Shown: positions 1-12,416 of the stretch, in pieces
Layout of the letters: the number at the start of each line of letters is the position of its first letter
How positions within the stretch are numbered: position 1 is the first letter of the stretch
From: Umbelopsis ramanniana AG
Taxonomy: Eukaryota; Mucoromycota; Umbelopsidomycetes; Umbelopsidales; Umbelopsidaceae
Assembly (NCBI RefSeq): GCF_025399195.1
Contig: NW_026252089.1
Coordinates: 62,001-126,000 of the forward strand
Reading direction: 5' to 3'
DNA length: 64,000 bases
The notes under the pieces: model-generated
Database searches by the model: none
Told to the model about the DNA's origin: nothing
The model's input: only the letters and a program-made list of their open reading frames with translations
Translations under genes and position numbers: made by a program

Positions 1-65
1 TCACTGAGCATTCGGATGGATTGTCATAATGTTCCTCCTATTCATCCTATTTTTCTTCCTTGCAG

Positions 66-3000
66 TCATCTTCTCTATCTATTGACGATTATGTCCCATA
101 CGATGTTCTTCAATCCCAGCTTTTCTTGTTACGAATGCTTTCAGCCTGTATGCAGCATCATTGGAAATCTTGCCGAGAGAGCGCATCTGAGTTGGAAGAT
201 CCCGACGACCTCGGATTGGACAACGATGCGAGATCTTTGTCCAGTAACGAGGACAATGGTAGTGAAAACGGACAAGATCAATCAGACGGCCTTCCACCCG
301 TGCTAGAGGATCCTCCAGCGTTAGACGAACCTCTTGCAAAATATATTGTTAATGTATTGATGCGCTTCATTCACCAAATGGCGTCCATCGATGACAAAGC
401 CTTCGCACACTATTCCAACAATACGCCAGGCATTGCACGATCTGAGCAACACTATTTTCCATCCAATACCAACAGCTCGACAGGTATCATTATCGATATC
501 TATAAGGCTGCTTGCAGGGTCATCTTCTACACCAGTGCCAGTAACTGGAATGTGGTATTTGCCAAAGTAAAGGCGAGAATCATGTATCTTACCACCACCT
601 CTGAAGAGTACCCTGAAACAGCTGATCTACGTCTCTTGGAATGCTCAGCATTGGACTCGAAGCGACTTACCATGGTATTGACTAGTATGTATTTTCCGTG
701 TGGTTGTTTTTGCCTTTGCCTGACATCATGACTAATATTGTCTCCACCCATCTGTCTTTCACAGCTCTGTGTTCATCTTTTTTGCATATGAAGAAAAATG
801 CTCAGCTCGCGATAGCCGTGTCACTCAGAAGAGCCATTTGGGGCTGGATAGAGACTTACCCCGCGGAGTTTGTACAGCTGTGTCAATCTCAAAGGCGCCT
901 TGAAGGCAGCCCAGAGATTCTATTTGATATTTGTAATTCTTTAGCCGATACGTCCAAGAGGAAGGCTATTCTCTGGCCACTTCAAACTATGTTGCTTATT
1001 CTATGCCCTGATGTATTGATGGCAGCTACCATGTCTGAAGGCCGTGGAGTTCAATCCAAAAAGGTATGGCCATACCCAATTTATTGGGCTTCGGATCATC
1101 CCGAAATGATTTCATATTAACTCGTGTAATTCTCTCCCTCTCTATTTTGCCTAGTCTATCTTCCTTGACACACTTCGAAAGACCTTACGAGGAAGTCGTT
1201 CCTCAGACCTAGCCTCCATATGTTACGTTGATATTTTCAAAGCATCAACGTACGTCTCCAAAAGTGATACCTCGGCCTTGCGGCACATGGTGCCAGAAGT
1301 TGAAAATGAGCTCAAGGAGAAGTTGTTCGACATTAATCGCCATCTCAGCTCCGACAACTCCATTAGTAATCTCGGTATATACATTGATCAACGGGCTTTA
1401 ATGTCAGACTGCTTGACAGCGTTGTTCCGTCTGAATCCTAGAAATACCGTCCGCACTCTAGTTCCCATTTGTCTCGATGACCGAGCTCCCCTCATCTTCA
1501 AACTCAGTCTCCTCAAAGCTTGCTTGACCATTGCTTCCGAGGAGAACTGGTTATTATGGAATCCCTCCATCTCTATTGTCTATACTTCCCTCGCCGCTCC
1601 TCTCCGAAAACTATTTCTGGAGTTGGTCAAAGCCGAGTATGCGAAGAGTGAAACGAGTTTGTTCACAAACAGTAGTCGCAAACTCAACCTCGGATCCAAC
1701 GACAAAAATAAGAGGAAGGAACTTCAATTGGAAAATGACCAAAAATATGAACTACTGCTAGATTTGCTTAGACTATATCGCGTGAATCCAATGCTGGCCA
1801 TCATGGTAAGTCATTTTATTTCCTTCGAATTCCTTGTTGAATATCACTCAATGTACTAACATGGGGTTTGTTGACCTTTTTTCAAAAGGGTGAAGAAGAG
1901 GATCGTTTTGAGCAAAATTGTTCATTAATGCTAGGTATCACAAATTGTCTTCGGGACCGTAATCACATCATTCGCATGGCTGCTGCCGATTGTTTGTTCA
2001 AGCTCCACACTCCTGGTTACATTGTCCGCTGGAACCAATCCGGCGCTATGATGGAGACATTTTGGAAAATCTCATCTGTGGTTGTGCTTGATCTATCAAA
2101 GCAAATTCTGGACAACCGCGAAAGGGATGATAGTCTTAAGAGTTTGCTGGATCTTCTGCGAAGACTTCTTGCCACTCGCAACGATTTCATTCGAGCTCAT
2201 CAAGACATCGCCTTGAATGGCGCTGATATTCGTGAGCGCTTACAAGCTTCTGTTGCTCTCGAAATTGCTCTTCTTGTTCTTCTGTGCTCCGCCGATACAG
2301 AAATTTGCTCTGGTGCCATCACCTGCTTTGGTTATCTATGCGCCGAAGCTGATCTCACAGACTGTCAGGATAGTCCCGTTCAGAGCCCACTGACCATTGT
2401 CGAAAATTTACCCGTTTATGTCGAGCTTTCTACTGCCGGTGGTGTGGTTACGGGTCGTAAAGCACAGCAGAAGCGAATAAGAAAACTCCTTCGCATGATC
2501 GCTAATTATACACCGGGTAATCTGGCTGCATGGGAAGAAGCCTGGAAGCGTTGGAAGATACTTACTCAGATCATGACCAAGCCCGTGGAAGAGTCTCGAG
2601 AAGAAGTTCTTGATCAAGGCAAAAAAGTTGGTTCCATCTTTCATGACAAGCTGAATAGAAGCGTGGCCAAACAGACATCAACTGTTTTCACTCGCATTGA
2701 AATTGACGAAGAGAGATCATTGGAATGGCAGGTAAGCCGAACATTTGGAGATTGAATGCAGGGAAAAAAAAACGCGTACTGATAGCGTACCTTCGTTTCA
2801 TAGAATTACACTGGATTTTTGGCTGCTTTGGGCGGCTGCTGCTTGATGTCGGAAGCTTTATCATCTCCATCGCCTACAAAGGGCAAAAGCCGCGCAGCAT
2901 CCATCAACTCTGATCAATATCGCCGATCAACAGCTCCCGGTGAATCTGCCGGTATGGTGGATAAGTTCATCATGGAAATGGTCGACTTATTGGTCTCAGA

Positions 3001-6000
3001 CAATGTTCTTGTGCGTGAAGTGGTCAAGGAAACCCTTGGTGCGGATCTGTCCCCTGGTTTGTTTGTGATCCTTTTCCGTCATTTGGAAAGTGTTCTCTCC
3101 CGTTGCTTTGATGCTACTGGTGAAGCCATCTGCAGTGAGCGATATACCCTTTTCGTGGAACAAGCCATCTCTGTTCTCAAATTGGTCTTGGATCGTATCG
3201 TTGATCCAAGTGACAGTCTTTTCACTGTGGATTTCAGTGGACTGATCAATCAATACGCTATGTACCTGAATAAGTTGGGTACAAACCATGTTGCTCTGCG
3301 AATTAAGGTGAAGATGTGCCAGCTTTGCGAGGTTTTAATGAGCAAGAAGGATCATATCACCCTGCGACAAGAAATCAAGCTTCGTAACAAGTTACTTGAG
3401 ATCATTGTTGAATGGACTAGTGATTTCTCCTTGGTAAGACTACTCACATTTCCATTATGATTGCCATGGCAACCACTAGTGCTGATATGCTACTTTTACA
3501 GAAACCTGACACTCAGTCGACGTTCTCATCGGTGGAAACATCCCAAAACGAAAAACTTCATAGAGACTTGGATCAAGCTTGTCTAAAGACCATTGTTGCT
3601 CTCTTGCACCAGCTACCTTTGCAACCACCTGATCCAGTCCACGAATCCGACCTTGGTCAAGTGAAGAGCAGATTGTTCTACAAATATTTCACCTTCTTCT
3701 TAAAGCTCTTGAATCGTTGCAGGATATCAGAGGTAAGGCCTACGCTGAAAAATACGAGAAACCGTGCTTTAAAAGATACGCGATGGCTGATATAATCTTT
3801 TCTCCATCAATTAGATTGAAACCAGTCAACAGAGTCATCGCAACACACAAGATTTAAGCCTGAACAGAGTACGTGTTGAAACGTTTGATCCATGTAGTTT
3901 ACGACGCACAGTATACTGATTATATGCGCATCATTTCTTTTTAGACTAAAGGCGCTGCTGCCAAGGATCTGGGCTCTTTGAAAGACTACACCATCCTCGC
4001 CATGTCAAACTTGCTCAGCGCGAATGTGGATGCTGGACTGAAGTATTCGCTGTCAATGGGGTACCACGAGGATACTCGTACAAGAACTGCTTTCATGCAA
4101 GTCTTGACCAACATTCTCAATCAAGGAACAGAATTCGAAACCTTGGCTGAGACTGCCTTGACTGACCGATATGAGAAGCTTGTTGATGTAAGAATTTTTC
4201 GATATTTATCGGGTCGTCGCCGTGAAGTTACCGCACACTTTGCTTAGCCTTGCCCTTATCCTTTACAGATGATTGTGGATTCCGACTTGACAATTGCTCT
4301 ATCTCTTTGCGACGTCTGTCCTATGTCTGATCTCGATGAAGTTGCTCATATTCTGTTGACCTGCTTCGAATCGCGCCAAAGGATATTGCCGCTCTTGAAG
4401 GCAGTCATTGAGAGAGAGGTTGCAAATACAGGTATGGAACTGTTTGAATATTGTTTGGAGGTATATAAAATTGCGTGGACAATAACGTTGTATGACGGTT
4501 TCAACACAGAGAGCGAAACGGAACTGTTCAGACGAACAAGTATGGCGACCAGGTTACTGTCGGCGTATGCAAAGACCTATGGTTCCGAATACATGAAGAC
4601 CACTTTGCATAAAGCAATGGAGACTATGGTCAATAAACCAGCCGAAGCAAAGACTTTTGAGTTGGACCCATCCAAAGTAGAAAGCGGAGAAGACATTGCC
4701 AGAAACAAGCAGAATGTCATCGACACCACCGACTTGTTCCTGAATGCGATCTGTGCTTCGACAAATGACGCTCCAAGGTTTGTAGCCTAGAACGTTTTGG
4801 TTTTGCTTGAAAGAACTTTTTGTTTTTTAACCCATTTTGATGTCACCTCTAGATCATTTCGTGAGATTTGTCACTATATCTTGAGCTCAGTTCGTGAACG
4901 TTTCCCGGAGGCAAAGTACACGGCGGTTGGAGGATTTATCTTCTTGCGTTTCTTTTGTCCCGCCATTGTATCACCGGAGGCTGAAGGATTGTTCAAGTTA
5001 CCTCAACCACAAACTCGGGATATTCGTCGTGGTCAACTAATTGTGACAAAAGTCATTCAGAATTTGGCCAATAACATTCTGTTTGGTGCCAAGGAGACAT
5101 ACATGATTATATTGAACGACTTCTTGACCAGCAACATTTACAAAGTCACTAATTTCTTGCGTGAGATGTCCAACCTTCCACCAGTGGCTTCCCCCGTTCA
5201 TAGTGAAGATTCCAGTACTCAGATGGAGGAAAAAGATTATGCCAAATTACATCGCTATCTTTTTGATAACTTGGAGCGCATGACCCGTGATTTAGCGGCA
5301 CGAAAACCTCTTAACCAAGATGTGGATTCTACTCAGGGCTGGAAGAAGTCATTTGACAAATTCTCAACGTTGCTCGCACAACTGGGACGACCTCCAGAAA
5401 TACCTCAAAGCGAAACTAGTGTTGCTCGAACATATACACATGGAGCATCCAATCAGCTTTACACTGAGTTTATGCGAAGAAATGGTCACCGTAATATTGA
5501 TCCTGTCAGCTCCAAGCATATATTCTTTGAAGGAGGTGTCTCTAAAGCAGGACGACCGGTGTTTTATTTCATTACTCGCAATGTCAGCGCCGACAGCATC
5601 GATTTTGAGTTATTAATTTACCATGTCCTTCAGGTGAGTCTACATATGATTTTATTTTTTTTGGGTTGTGATGACCCACCAGAAATATGGACAGGCGCAT
5701 GGTACTTATACACTGATTTCTTTAGGTCATGGAACGATCTCTTCACAAACCTATCGAACTGCTCTTTGATGTCACTCAGTTTGGTCCGTCGAACGAGATT
5801 CCAAACCAGTGGCTCAATCAACTCCTCCAACTCTTACCACCAGATGTCCACGAAAACATTTCAACTATCTACATATATAATGCTAACTCGCATCTTCGAA
5901 AATACACAAAGAAATTGCCCCGACCTGTCACCTACAAAATTGGCAAGCGAATTGTTTTTGCTGTCACTCTTGCTGAATTGCATGAGCACATTGCTCCTTC

Positions 6001-9000
6001 CGAGGTTCGACTACCCAAGTCTACTGGTAAGTTATGTTGGAGTATATTCTGAGCGATAGACCATGAAACTAACTCTGGGCCCCATTTTTCCCCTTAAACT
6101 ACTGTAGTCGCTCTCGAAACCGATCCTAGCGCGGTCTTCTTCCCCGTCAGCAAACTATCACACTATAGAACTGTGATAGCTGTCACTATTAAGGTTGGAT
6201 TGGAATACATTCAGATCATGACAGTAAGTACTTTATGATTTCATTCAAGTAGCAAATACTTCAGGCAGCTTACTCACACGATGCTCTTTTGCCAGGTCCG
6301 TAAGCAAGAACTGTTCTATGGACTTAATGCTGTGACAAACGATGTATATCATATCTCTTCCATCGATGATATTACACTGGTTCCGCAGAAGAGGCATGGT
6401 GAAGACCCCAATGAGTTTATCATCAAGTATGATAAGGGCAAGTCGTCCATGACTCTATCAACTGCCAAGCGGGATGCCATCGTCAGCGTTTTGCGACATA
6501 ACAAACAGCGATATGAAATTTCTAAGCCCGCCAACATCTCTGAACGCATCATTCGCCCCAATGATGTACCTGGTCGCCTGCTCAACATGGCACTGCTTAA
6601 TATTGGAAGTGAAGACCCTAATTTGCGATTGGCTGCCTATAATTTGCTTTATGCGCTCAGTCTCACGTTCCGCTTCGACGTTGGGAACCAATTGTTAGAC
6701 GCAAAAGGTAAGAAATATTAGAAAATCTGGTTGGTTTGGGTTCGCATGATATGCTGACCGATTGGGGTGATGGCAGATCTCTGTATTCCAGCCAACAGTA
6801 CCGGCTTCATCATTGCTATCAGTGAAAAGCTAGCTGTCACTGAACCTTCCTTAACGCTCGAGTTTTTGAATGAATGCTTTGTTGGCTTTAACAAATCAAG
6901 TGAGCCACTGCGCCACTTGTGCCTGGACTACATGGCACCTTGGCTTCCAAATCTCTCCATCTTTGCCCGTAACTCCCCAGAAGATGGCAAACAAACTTTG
7001 ACCAAGACGAAAGAAGTCATTCGACTGCTCATTGACTTGACTGTCACTAGAAACGATGTAAGCTTATGGGTTGGATTTTATTTATGTTTTGCTGTGGGTG
7101 CACGGGAGAACCTGCGCAAAGGTTCAACCAATACGATGGAAAATCTAACAAACCTGACATGACTCTTACCTCCAGATGTACAATATCGTTCAAGCCAAAA
7201 TTTGGAAAACGCTTGGCAAAGTGGATGACTTGATTAACCTAGTCCTTGACGCATTTGTTCACTTCTCGGTTGAGCATGGTGTTGGGTCCGCTCAAACAGA
7301 AGCCATGGCAGATACGTTTGTGACGTTATCCAATGTAGCAGTTCGAGGCAAAGTCATTGCACGACTTCGCAAAGTTCTCCAGAGAACGTCTCTCAAACCT
7401 AGCCGAATTCTTACGGAACACCCCGCCTGGACTGAAATTGCCGTGTTGATTCGATTCATCCTAATGCTTTCTTTCAATATTCAAGGCCCAGTCAAGCCAT
7501 ATATTCCAGAGATCTTTCACATTGTCTCTATGCTGGCTGCCACCGGCCCTACGTTGATTCGCACATCTGTTCATGGACTTGTTGTCAATGTGATTCAAAC
7601 TGCCTGTACCACTATTCCGCTACCCGAAGGAAGCCTGAAGAAGATGCAATTCTTGTTGACCGACATCTCGGATAGCAAGCACAGATTGCTGTTCGGTTTG
7701 ACTAAACCCCATGCCAATGCATTTACTATCACTCAAGAAACCATGACCGATGTTGCCGACTCGATGCCCCTTGCCTCGCTTGAAGCTGTTGTTCACACTC
7801 TGCTCGAGGCTTTGACATTTGGTGCACCATCCATGGGTAAGTCAACTTTGACCCTCACCGTTTAATCTTTTCAAAGACGTTGACAGGATCGCCCTTAACG
7901 TGTCTGTTTGTTGGAACAAACATTAACGATGTTACTCTTGTAGATGTTGCCAATATGTGGCGTGCAAGATGGATGAGTCTTGTCACCAGTAGCGCTTTTC
8001 AGTTCAACCCTGCTATTCAGCCTAGAGCATTTGTCGTGCTGGGTTGCTTGGCGCAAGAAGAAGTAGATGACGACTTGTTGTACCAGATTTTGGTAGCGTT
8101 ACGTGGTGCCTTGGCCATTTTCAACGAATCGGATTCCAACTTGATCACTAGTATCATGATGTGCCTCAAGAACATTGTTGAGAGTCTTCCAGCTGATTCT
8201 CGCTACCTCCAGCAACTGTTTTGGTTAGCCATGGCGCTTGTACAAATTAATCACCCAGCAACGTTTGCTACAGCAGTTGATCTGCTGCAAGCTGCCCTTC
8301 GTGCGTTGGATGCCAATGGATTTTTCAATGATGAACCTGTCATCGATGTTCTTATGGCAGCTAGGGAACCTCTTGTCGGTGTTGCAAGACTTTTGGATGA
8401 GGCAAGTGGGGTTAACTTCGAAACCCACTTTTCATTCGCTGTCGCTGGTATTCTTATGAAGGGCATGAAGCACTCCAATCCGAAAAATACGGTATTCCAA
8501 GGTTTGACGACTTTCTTAGACATCGAATGTAAACATACGATGGAACAAAATATTGTTGAATCCAAGACACTGGGCTATTTGGCAGGACTATTACCCATTG
8601 CAGCCAAGAACTTGGCGCTCAAGGAACTGTTGCGTTTAGCCGGTATCAATGATGTGGAAATTGAGAATTCGGAAGTCGGTACTACCTACTTCCGCATATT
8701 TGACAAGTTAGACATCCCGAACAACACCACCGCCCTATTACTGGTCTCGTTGCTGGTCACCATGCTGAACTCGGCTGATAACGAAACCGAACGCTTATTC
8801 CTGTATGGTATTCTCGCTGAGGCTGCGGTGGCTATTCCCGAGGTGTTTGCATTGATGTAAGTTTTGTGATTCTCTGTACTTGCGCCCCAATTGTCAAAAT
8901 CAAAAATTAACTCGAAATGGCGTTTTTCTACACCAGATACGATACCTTGCTTCCCAGAATGAATCAGATTGTCGTCAGCAGCCAGACTCATCCCATTATA

Positions 9001-9201
9001 GACTCAGTCAAGTCGATTTTGTACACTGCTTGTTCTGAGCCAGTGTTCAATCAAGCAAAGTCTCAGAACCGAAGTCAAAAAGCTTATCTTGAAGAGCTAG
9101 GATTCTCTGCCTTGGGTGACCCAGTGTTTGGAGCGGCCAAAACAAACGTTGCCAAGAATGCCAAACTTGCAAGTGAACTTGTTGAATTAATTATTGCTTA
9201 G
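66..9201 (+). CDS. NF1: Neurofibromin/Ira-type Ras GTPase-activating protein (5' partial)
   Basis: Stimulates GTP hydrolysis by Ras. Exons: 66-684, 765-1063, 1155-1805, 1889-2731, 2804-3433, 3502-3732, 3815-3868, 3945-4187, 4269-4431, 4510-4777, 4853-5633, 5726-6026, 6108-6223, 6296-6707, 6777-7057, 7176-7836, 7944-8856, 8937-9201. Phases close over 2576 visible residues, so a few hundred N-terminal residues probably lie upstream (family about 2800-3100). The RasGAP core is encoded around 4269-5250: the arginine finger lies in LFRRTS (Arg codon 4530-4532), and the second signature reads GFIFLRFFCPAIVSPE near 4930. A Sec14/CRAL-TRIO-like segment and the PH-like segment known from neurofibromin follow (5540-6600). 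The rest is helical-repeat-like on both sides. The order solenoid-GAP-Sec14-PH-solenoid is diagnostic of neurofibromin rather than other RasGAPs. The downstream neighbour is convergent. The family call is firm; individual splice sites are manual predictions. Confidence 0.92.
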
Positions 9202-9568
9202 AGTACCCCCCAAGGACTTTTTCGAAAGTAGTGAATATATATATTTTCTTTTAAAGCAAGATATGTATTTCACTAGAGCCACCCACCGTTTTCTTCTTTA
9301 AAAAAAGAAAACCCAAAAAAAAAACCAGAAAACAACTTGTCTTATGTTTTATCCCCCTATTGTTGTAATTGTAATTCATTTTCTTCGTTATGCTGTTTAT
9401 GCATCTCTCTCCCGTTCTATGTTGCCTATGATGTTCACGTAAAATCTTTGCTTTCATATTAAAAATTAAATTAAAAAAAAGGAAGAGACAGCATTACTTT
9501 CAAAGAAATTTATTGTACAGTTTGAGTTAGTATTGGGGGGCATTTTTGGGGGTGGATTTTTTTCCTTT
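9202..9568. other. Convergent intergenic spacer
   Basis: Spacer between two convergent genes, made of A- and T-rich runs with a short alternating TA tract near 9235. It probably holds the 3' UTRs and poly(A) signals of both. No gene is seen. Confidence 0.5.
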
Positions 9569-10765
9569 TCATTTGATGTTGATAAAGCTCTTAACATGGT
9601 CTTTTTTGGTGTATTCCTGATGTTCTTGACAACTCCGCCACGGCTTGTCGTAAATTTTCTTCAGATACTTTGTGCCTTTCGAAGCGGCATCAGGTATAGA
9701 CGAAGATGAAGTAGAGGACAGGCTGGAGGCGGAACTGGACCGACTCAGCTGCTCGGCATGATGTTGTAATGCAATTTCATGTTTACTATCAGCCAAACGT
9801 TGCGCTACCCGGCGCAAGCTTTCTGTCATCGGATCTTCAAATTTCCTGACTTGATGATACTCTCGATTGACTCGATCCATCTCCTTTGTTAGTCTTAGCA
9901 TGTTGGCAGGATGAGCCAAGTAATTTTTGTCGGAGGCAAATACATGCTGCCGTTGCAGTAATAGTTTGTGTTGAGTACGTGATAAATTGTGGGGTTGAGC
10001 ATTGGCTGCTATAGCGATGTTACTAGTTCCAGGAGGAGTATTCACAACCGTAGGTTCTGAAGGTTTGAAGTGGGTGTCAGGGGCACTACTACACGTGGTG
10101 TTGGTATCAGATGGTATAGGGACATAGGGAGCTGGAGCTAGTTGTGGCGGCGGTGCGGTAGTAGGGTTCAATGATGATGAAGAGGAGGCGCCTATCGATT
10201 TGTCGGCATGGGCGGTGTATGGTGTTACCTGAGTGACAGGGCGTGCTGCCAGATCTGGTTGGCTGGCCATATGCCGTAAAGGGGTATATTTCTTGTTGCT
10301 GGCTAAAGGACCTCCTCCTCCACTTGCTTCAAATGATTTGCTCAGCAAATTCACATTGGTTCTTGGATTTGTTTCCGAAGGCGTTTGTGCGGCCGTATTG
10401 ATATGGTCATGCTGCTTGGCACATGACGCTATGTTCTCGTGAGCTGACAGGGAGCGCTGATGTGCTTCCCATTCTTGCAGTTGTTGTCTCAATAAGCTTA
10501 CAGGAGAAGATGTGCTACTGCTTTTTGGTCCTGCTTCATGATGATGCCGATGATGGAGTGCACGTGTATGTTCCAACGTCGAAGGTGACCTGGTCGACTT
10601 GCCATCCAATTTCGCTAATTGCACATGACCTTTTTCAAACTCCTTTGTATTATGATCTGCTGAATCGTCCGACTTCCGCCACTCTGGCTGGACCAAAGCT
10701 TGTATATCGTATATTGGCTCCCGTATGTAGTTCTGCATGGCAGGATCTACTGCCGTCATCGTCAT
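9569..10765 (-). CDS. Low-complexity protein with conserved-looking C-terminal block; possible TCO89-like TORC1 subunit
   Basis: Uninterrupted 398-residue frame starting MTMTAVDPAM; a second ATG two codons inside could also serve. Residues about 60-270 are rich in Ser, Thr, Pro, His and Gln and look disordered. A better-ordered block follows (about 275-345): SRTQHKLLLQR, then VNREYHQVRKFEDP and a Ser-rich stretch, ending in a basic tail (KYLKKIYDKPWR). The pairing of an RTQxKLLLQR element with an REYxxVR element resembles what I remember of fungal TCO89-type TORC1 subunits, but this is from memory and unverified. No signal peptide or membrane segment is seen. The gene is convergent with neurofibromin. 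It is real judging by length, the absence of stops and the patterned C-terminus; its function is unknown. Confidence 0.7.
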   Translation of the reverse strand: MTMTAVDPAMQNYIREPIYDIQALVQPEWRKSDDSADHNTKEFEKGHVQLAKLDGKSTRSPSTLEHTRALHHRHHHEAGPKSSSTSSPVSLLRQQLQEWEAHQRSLSAHENIASCAKQHDHINTAAQTPSETNPRTNVNLLSKSFEASGGGGPLASNKKYTPLRHMASQPDLAARPVTQVTPYTAHADKSIGASSSSSLNPTTAPPPQLAPAPYVPIPSDTNTTCSSAPDTHFKPSEPTVVNTPPGTSNIAIAANAQPHNLSRTQHKLLLQRQHVFASDKNYLAHPANMLRLTKEMDRVNREYHQVRKFEDPMTESLRRVAQRLADSKHEIALQHHAEQLSRSSSASSLSSTSSSSIPDAASKGTKYLKKIYDKPWRSCQEHQEYTKKDHVKSFINIK

Positions 10766-12416
10766 GTCGGGTAAGTTTTAGGTTGTAGGTTGGAAAATAT
10801 AGATACAGCGGGACAGCTTTTTTTTAGAAAAAAAAAAAAAGATAAAAAAAAAAAAGGAAGAAAAATTCTCGTTCTTTCTGCCAAAGGTCCTACTTTAAGA
10901 TAATGCCCAAAAAAAAATGGGTTTACAATCTCTCTTTCGTCTCCAAAAATGGCTGCTGATATTGAACCTGTCTATTGGAATACGCACTGTGAGCGCGATC
11001 AGACGAAAAGTTGAAAGAGTAAAAATAGAGAAAGAGAAAGAAGAATAAGGAAAATGCTGGAGGCAATCAAAAAAATTAGGTGTAATAAAGGGCTTGTCTT
11101 TGATTGCGTTGAAAGGGTCAGTGGAGAATCATGTGGGGGTGCTGCCCATCTGACCACGTAATTGAAATTCAACTCAATCAAACAACTCAAAGGTCACCTG
11201 CAAACCCTCTCTCTTTACGTGCAAGGAATCTCTATATTTGGCAAGCCATGCTGGAGCGAGGGCAGTTTAAAAAGATTGACAGAAAGAAAAAGGCATAAAG
11301 TCATGTTTCCAAGCAGCAGGGGCCAAGAAAGACAGCATGTCAAAAAAAAAAAATCATACTTGTAGATCACTGCGCTGCCCTGCCCTGCCCTGCACGATTT
11401 TTGCCTTGCACTTTGAAAACATGACTGCAGATACCCTACTAACCGCGACAGACTCTCAACATGTCGCCCAGTTCAAATTCATGGCAATCCATCCTCTAAA
11501 TTCCCAAACTGTGTTTGTGCTTTTCGAAACAACACACTCGTCACCACCAGCTAACAGACGCCTCAGACATGGTTTCGGACAAACGGAACGCATGCTCTTC
11601 GACGCCCTGTGAAGAAATCGTCAGCCGTTAACAAGCGTATAATTTCAGGGTTCATCTCCCCCCTGTCAGCCATCGATCATTTTTGTGGGGGGGGGCAATC
11701 CAAGGGTGACTGTTGAGCCGATCATTTTCATCGAGCTCCAACAAGATTAATGGAACAAACGTATCTATTGTCGGTCCTCGCTTCCGTAAATACTAAATCC
11801 AATAAATGGCGTTCTACCAGTTTTGAATGTCAACTGGTGCGGAACGCGCTTGAAACAGCACACTTTGTCTCAGGGCAAAGATCATCATATGGAAACGACC
11901 GCCTCCTTGGCAAATGTGTAATCGAAATGTAGTTCGGTAAAGCAGGACAAACAGCGCATCAAGGCGGGATGAGTGCTTTTCTCTTTATCAGAACCAACAC
12001 TATTTTTAATCCTTCAACTCACCTTCTATGTTAATTTTTAGTAAAACCTTTGGACCGATTTACTGCACACCTTCTTCGAATTCTACCTTACCAGCTCAAT
12101 GTAATAATGACTGCCCAGCAACCACATAGATCATTCGTTACCAATGAACGTTCGTTATCATCCATCCCAATTAATTTATTTCGATTTATTGAGCGTATAC
12201 TGGGTGATAGTGGCCGTTTAGTAAGTGCGCTCTGCAAAGGATGTATCAACGTGGCTGATGCCTCGTGGCTGGTGTTACTGGCAAAATGCTCAATGCAAGT
12301 TTTTTGTCCGCGCAATTTTACTCGCAATTTTACTCGCAATTTTGCTGGGTCTTCCGAAATTTTTTTTTTCAAGCAGTGGCATTCACAGTTGCAACCTTTG
12401 CTGAAGATTTTCCATC
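10766..12416. other. Intergenic region between divergent genes, with simple repeats
   Basis: Upstream DNA shared by the divergent low-complexity gene and the DUF1764 gene. It holds A-runs near 10820-10860 (likely 5' UTR/promoter DNA of the minus-strand gene), a GCCCT-type direct repeat near 11376-11395, a G-run near 11686 and a 12-bp tandem repeat at 12311. Short open frames here (such as 11337-11612 and 11750-11932) have no recognisable content. Confidence 0.5.
12311..12346 (+). repeat. Three tandem copies of a 12-bp unit
   Basis: The unit CGCAATTTTACT occurs three times head to tail; the third copy has one A-to-G change. It ends about 70 bp before the DUF1764 start codon, so it lies in the promoter or 5' UTR. 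Confidence 0.9.

Noticed and set aside
10233-10788. Open frames on the plus strand opposite the low-complexity gene
   Set aside because: They mirror the repetitive minus-strand codons and show no family motif.
11337-11932. Short plus-strand open frames (91 and 60 codons)
   Set aside because: AT-rich or random composition, no splice context and no recognisable domain; the region is upstream DNA of two divergent genes.
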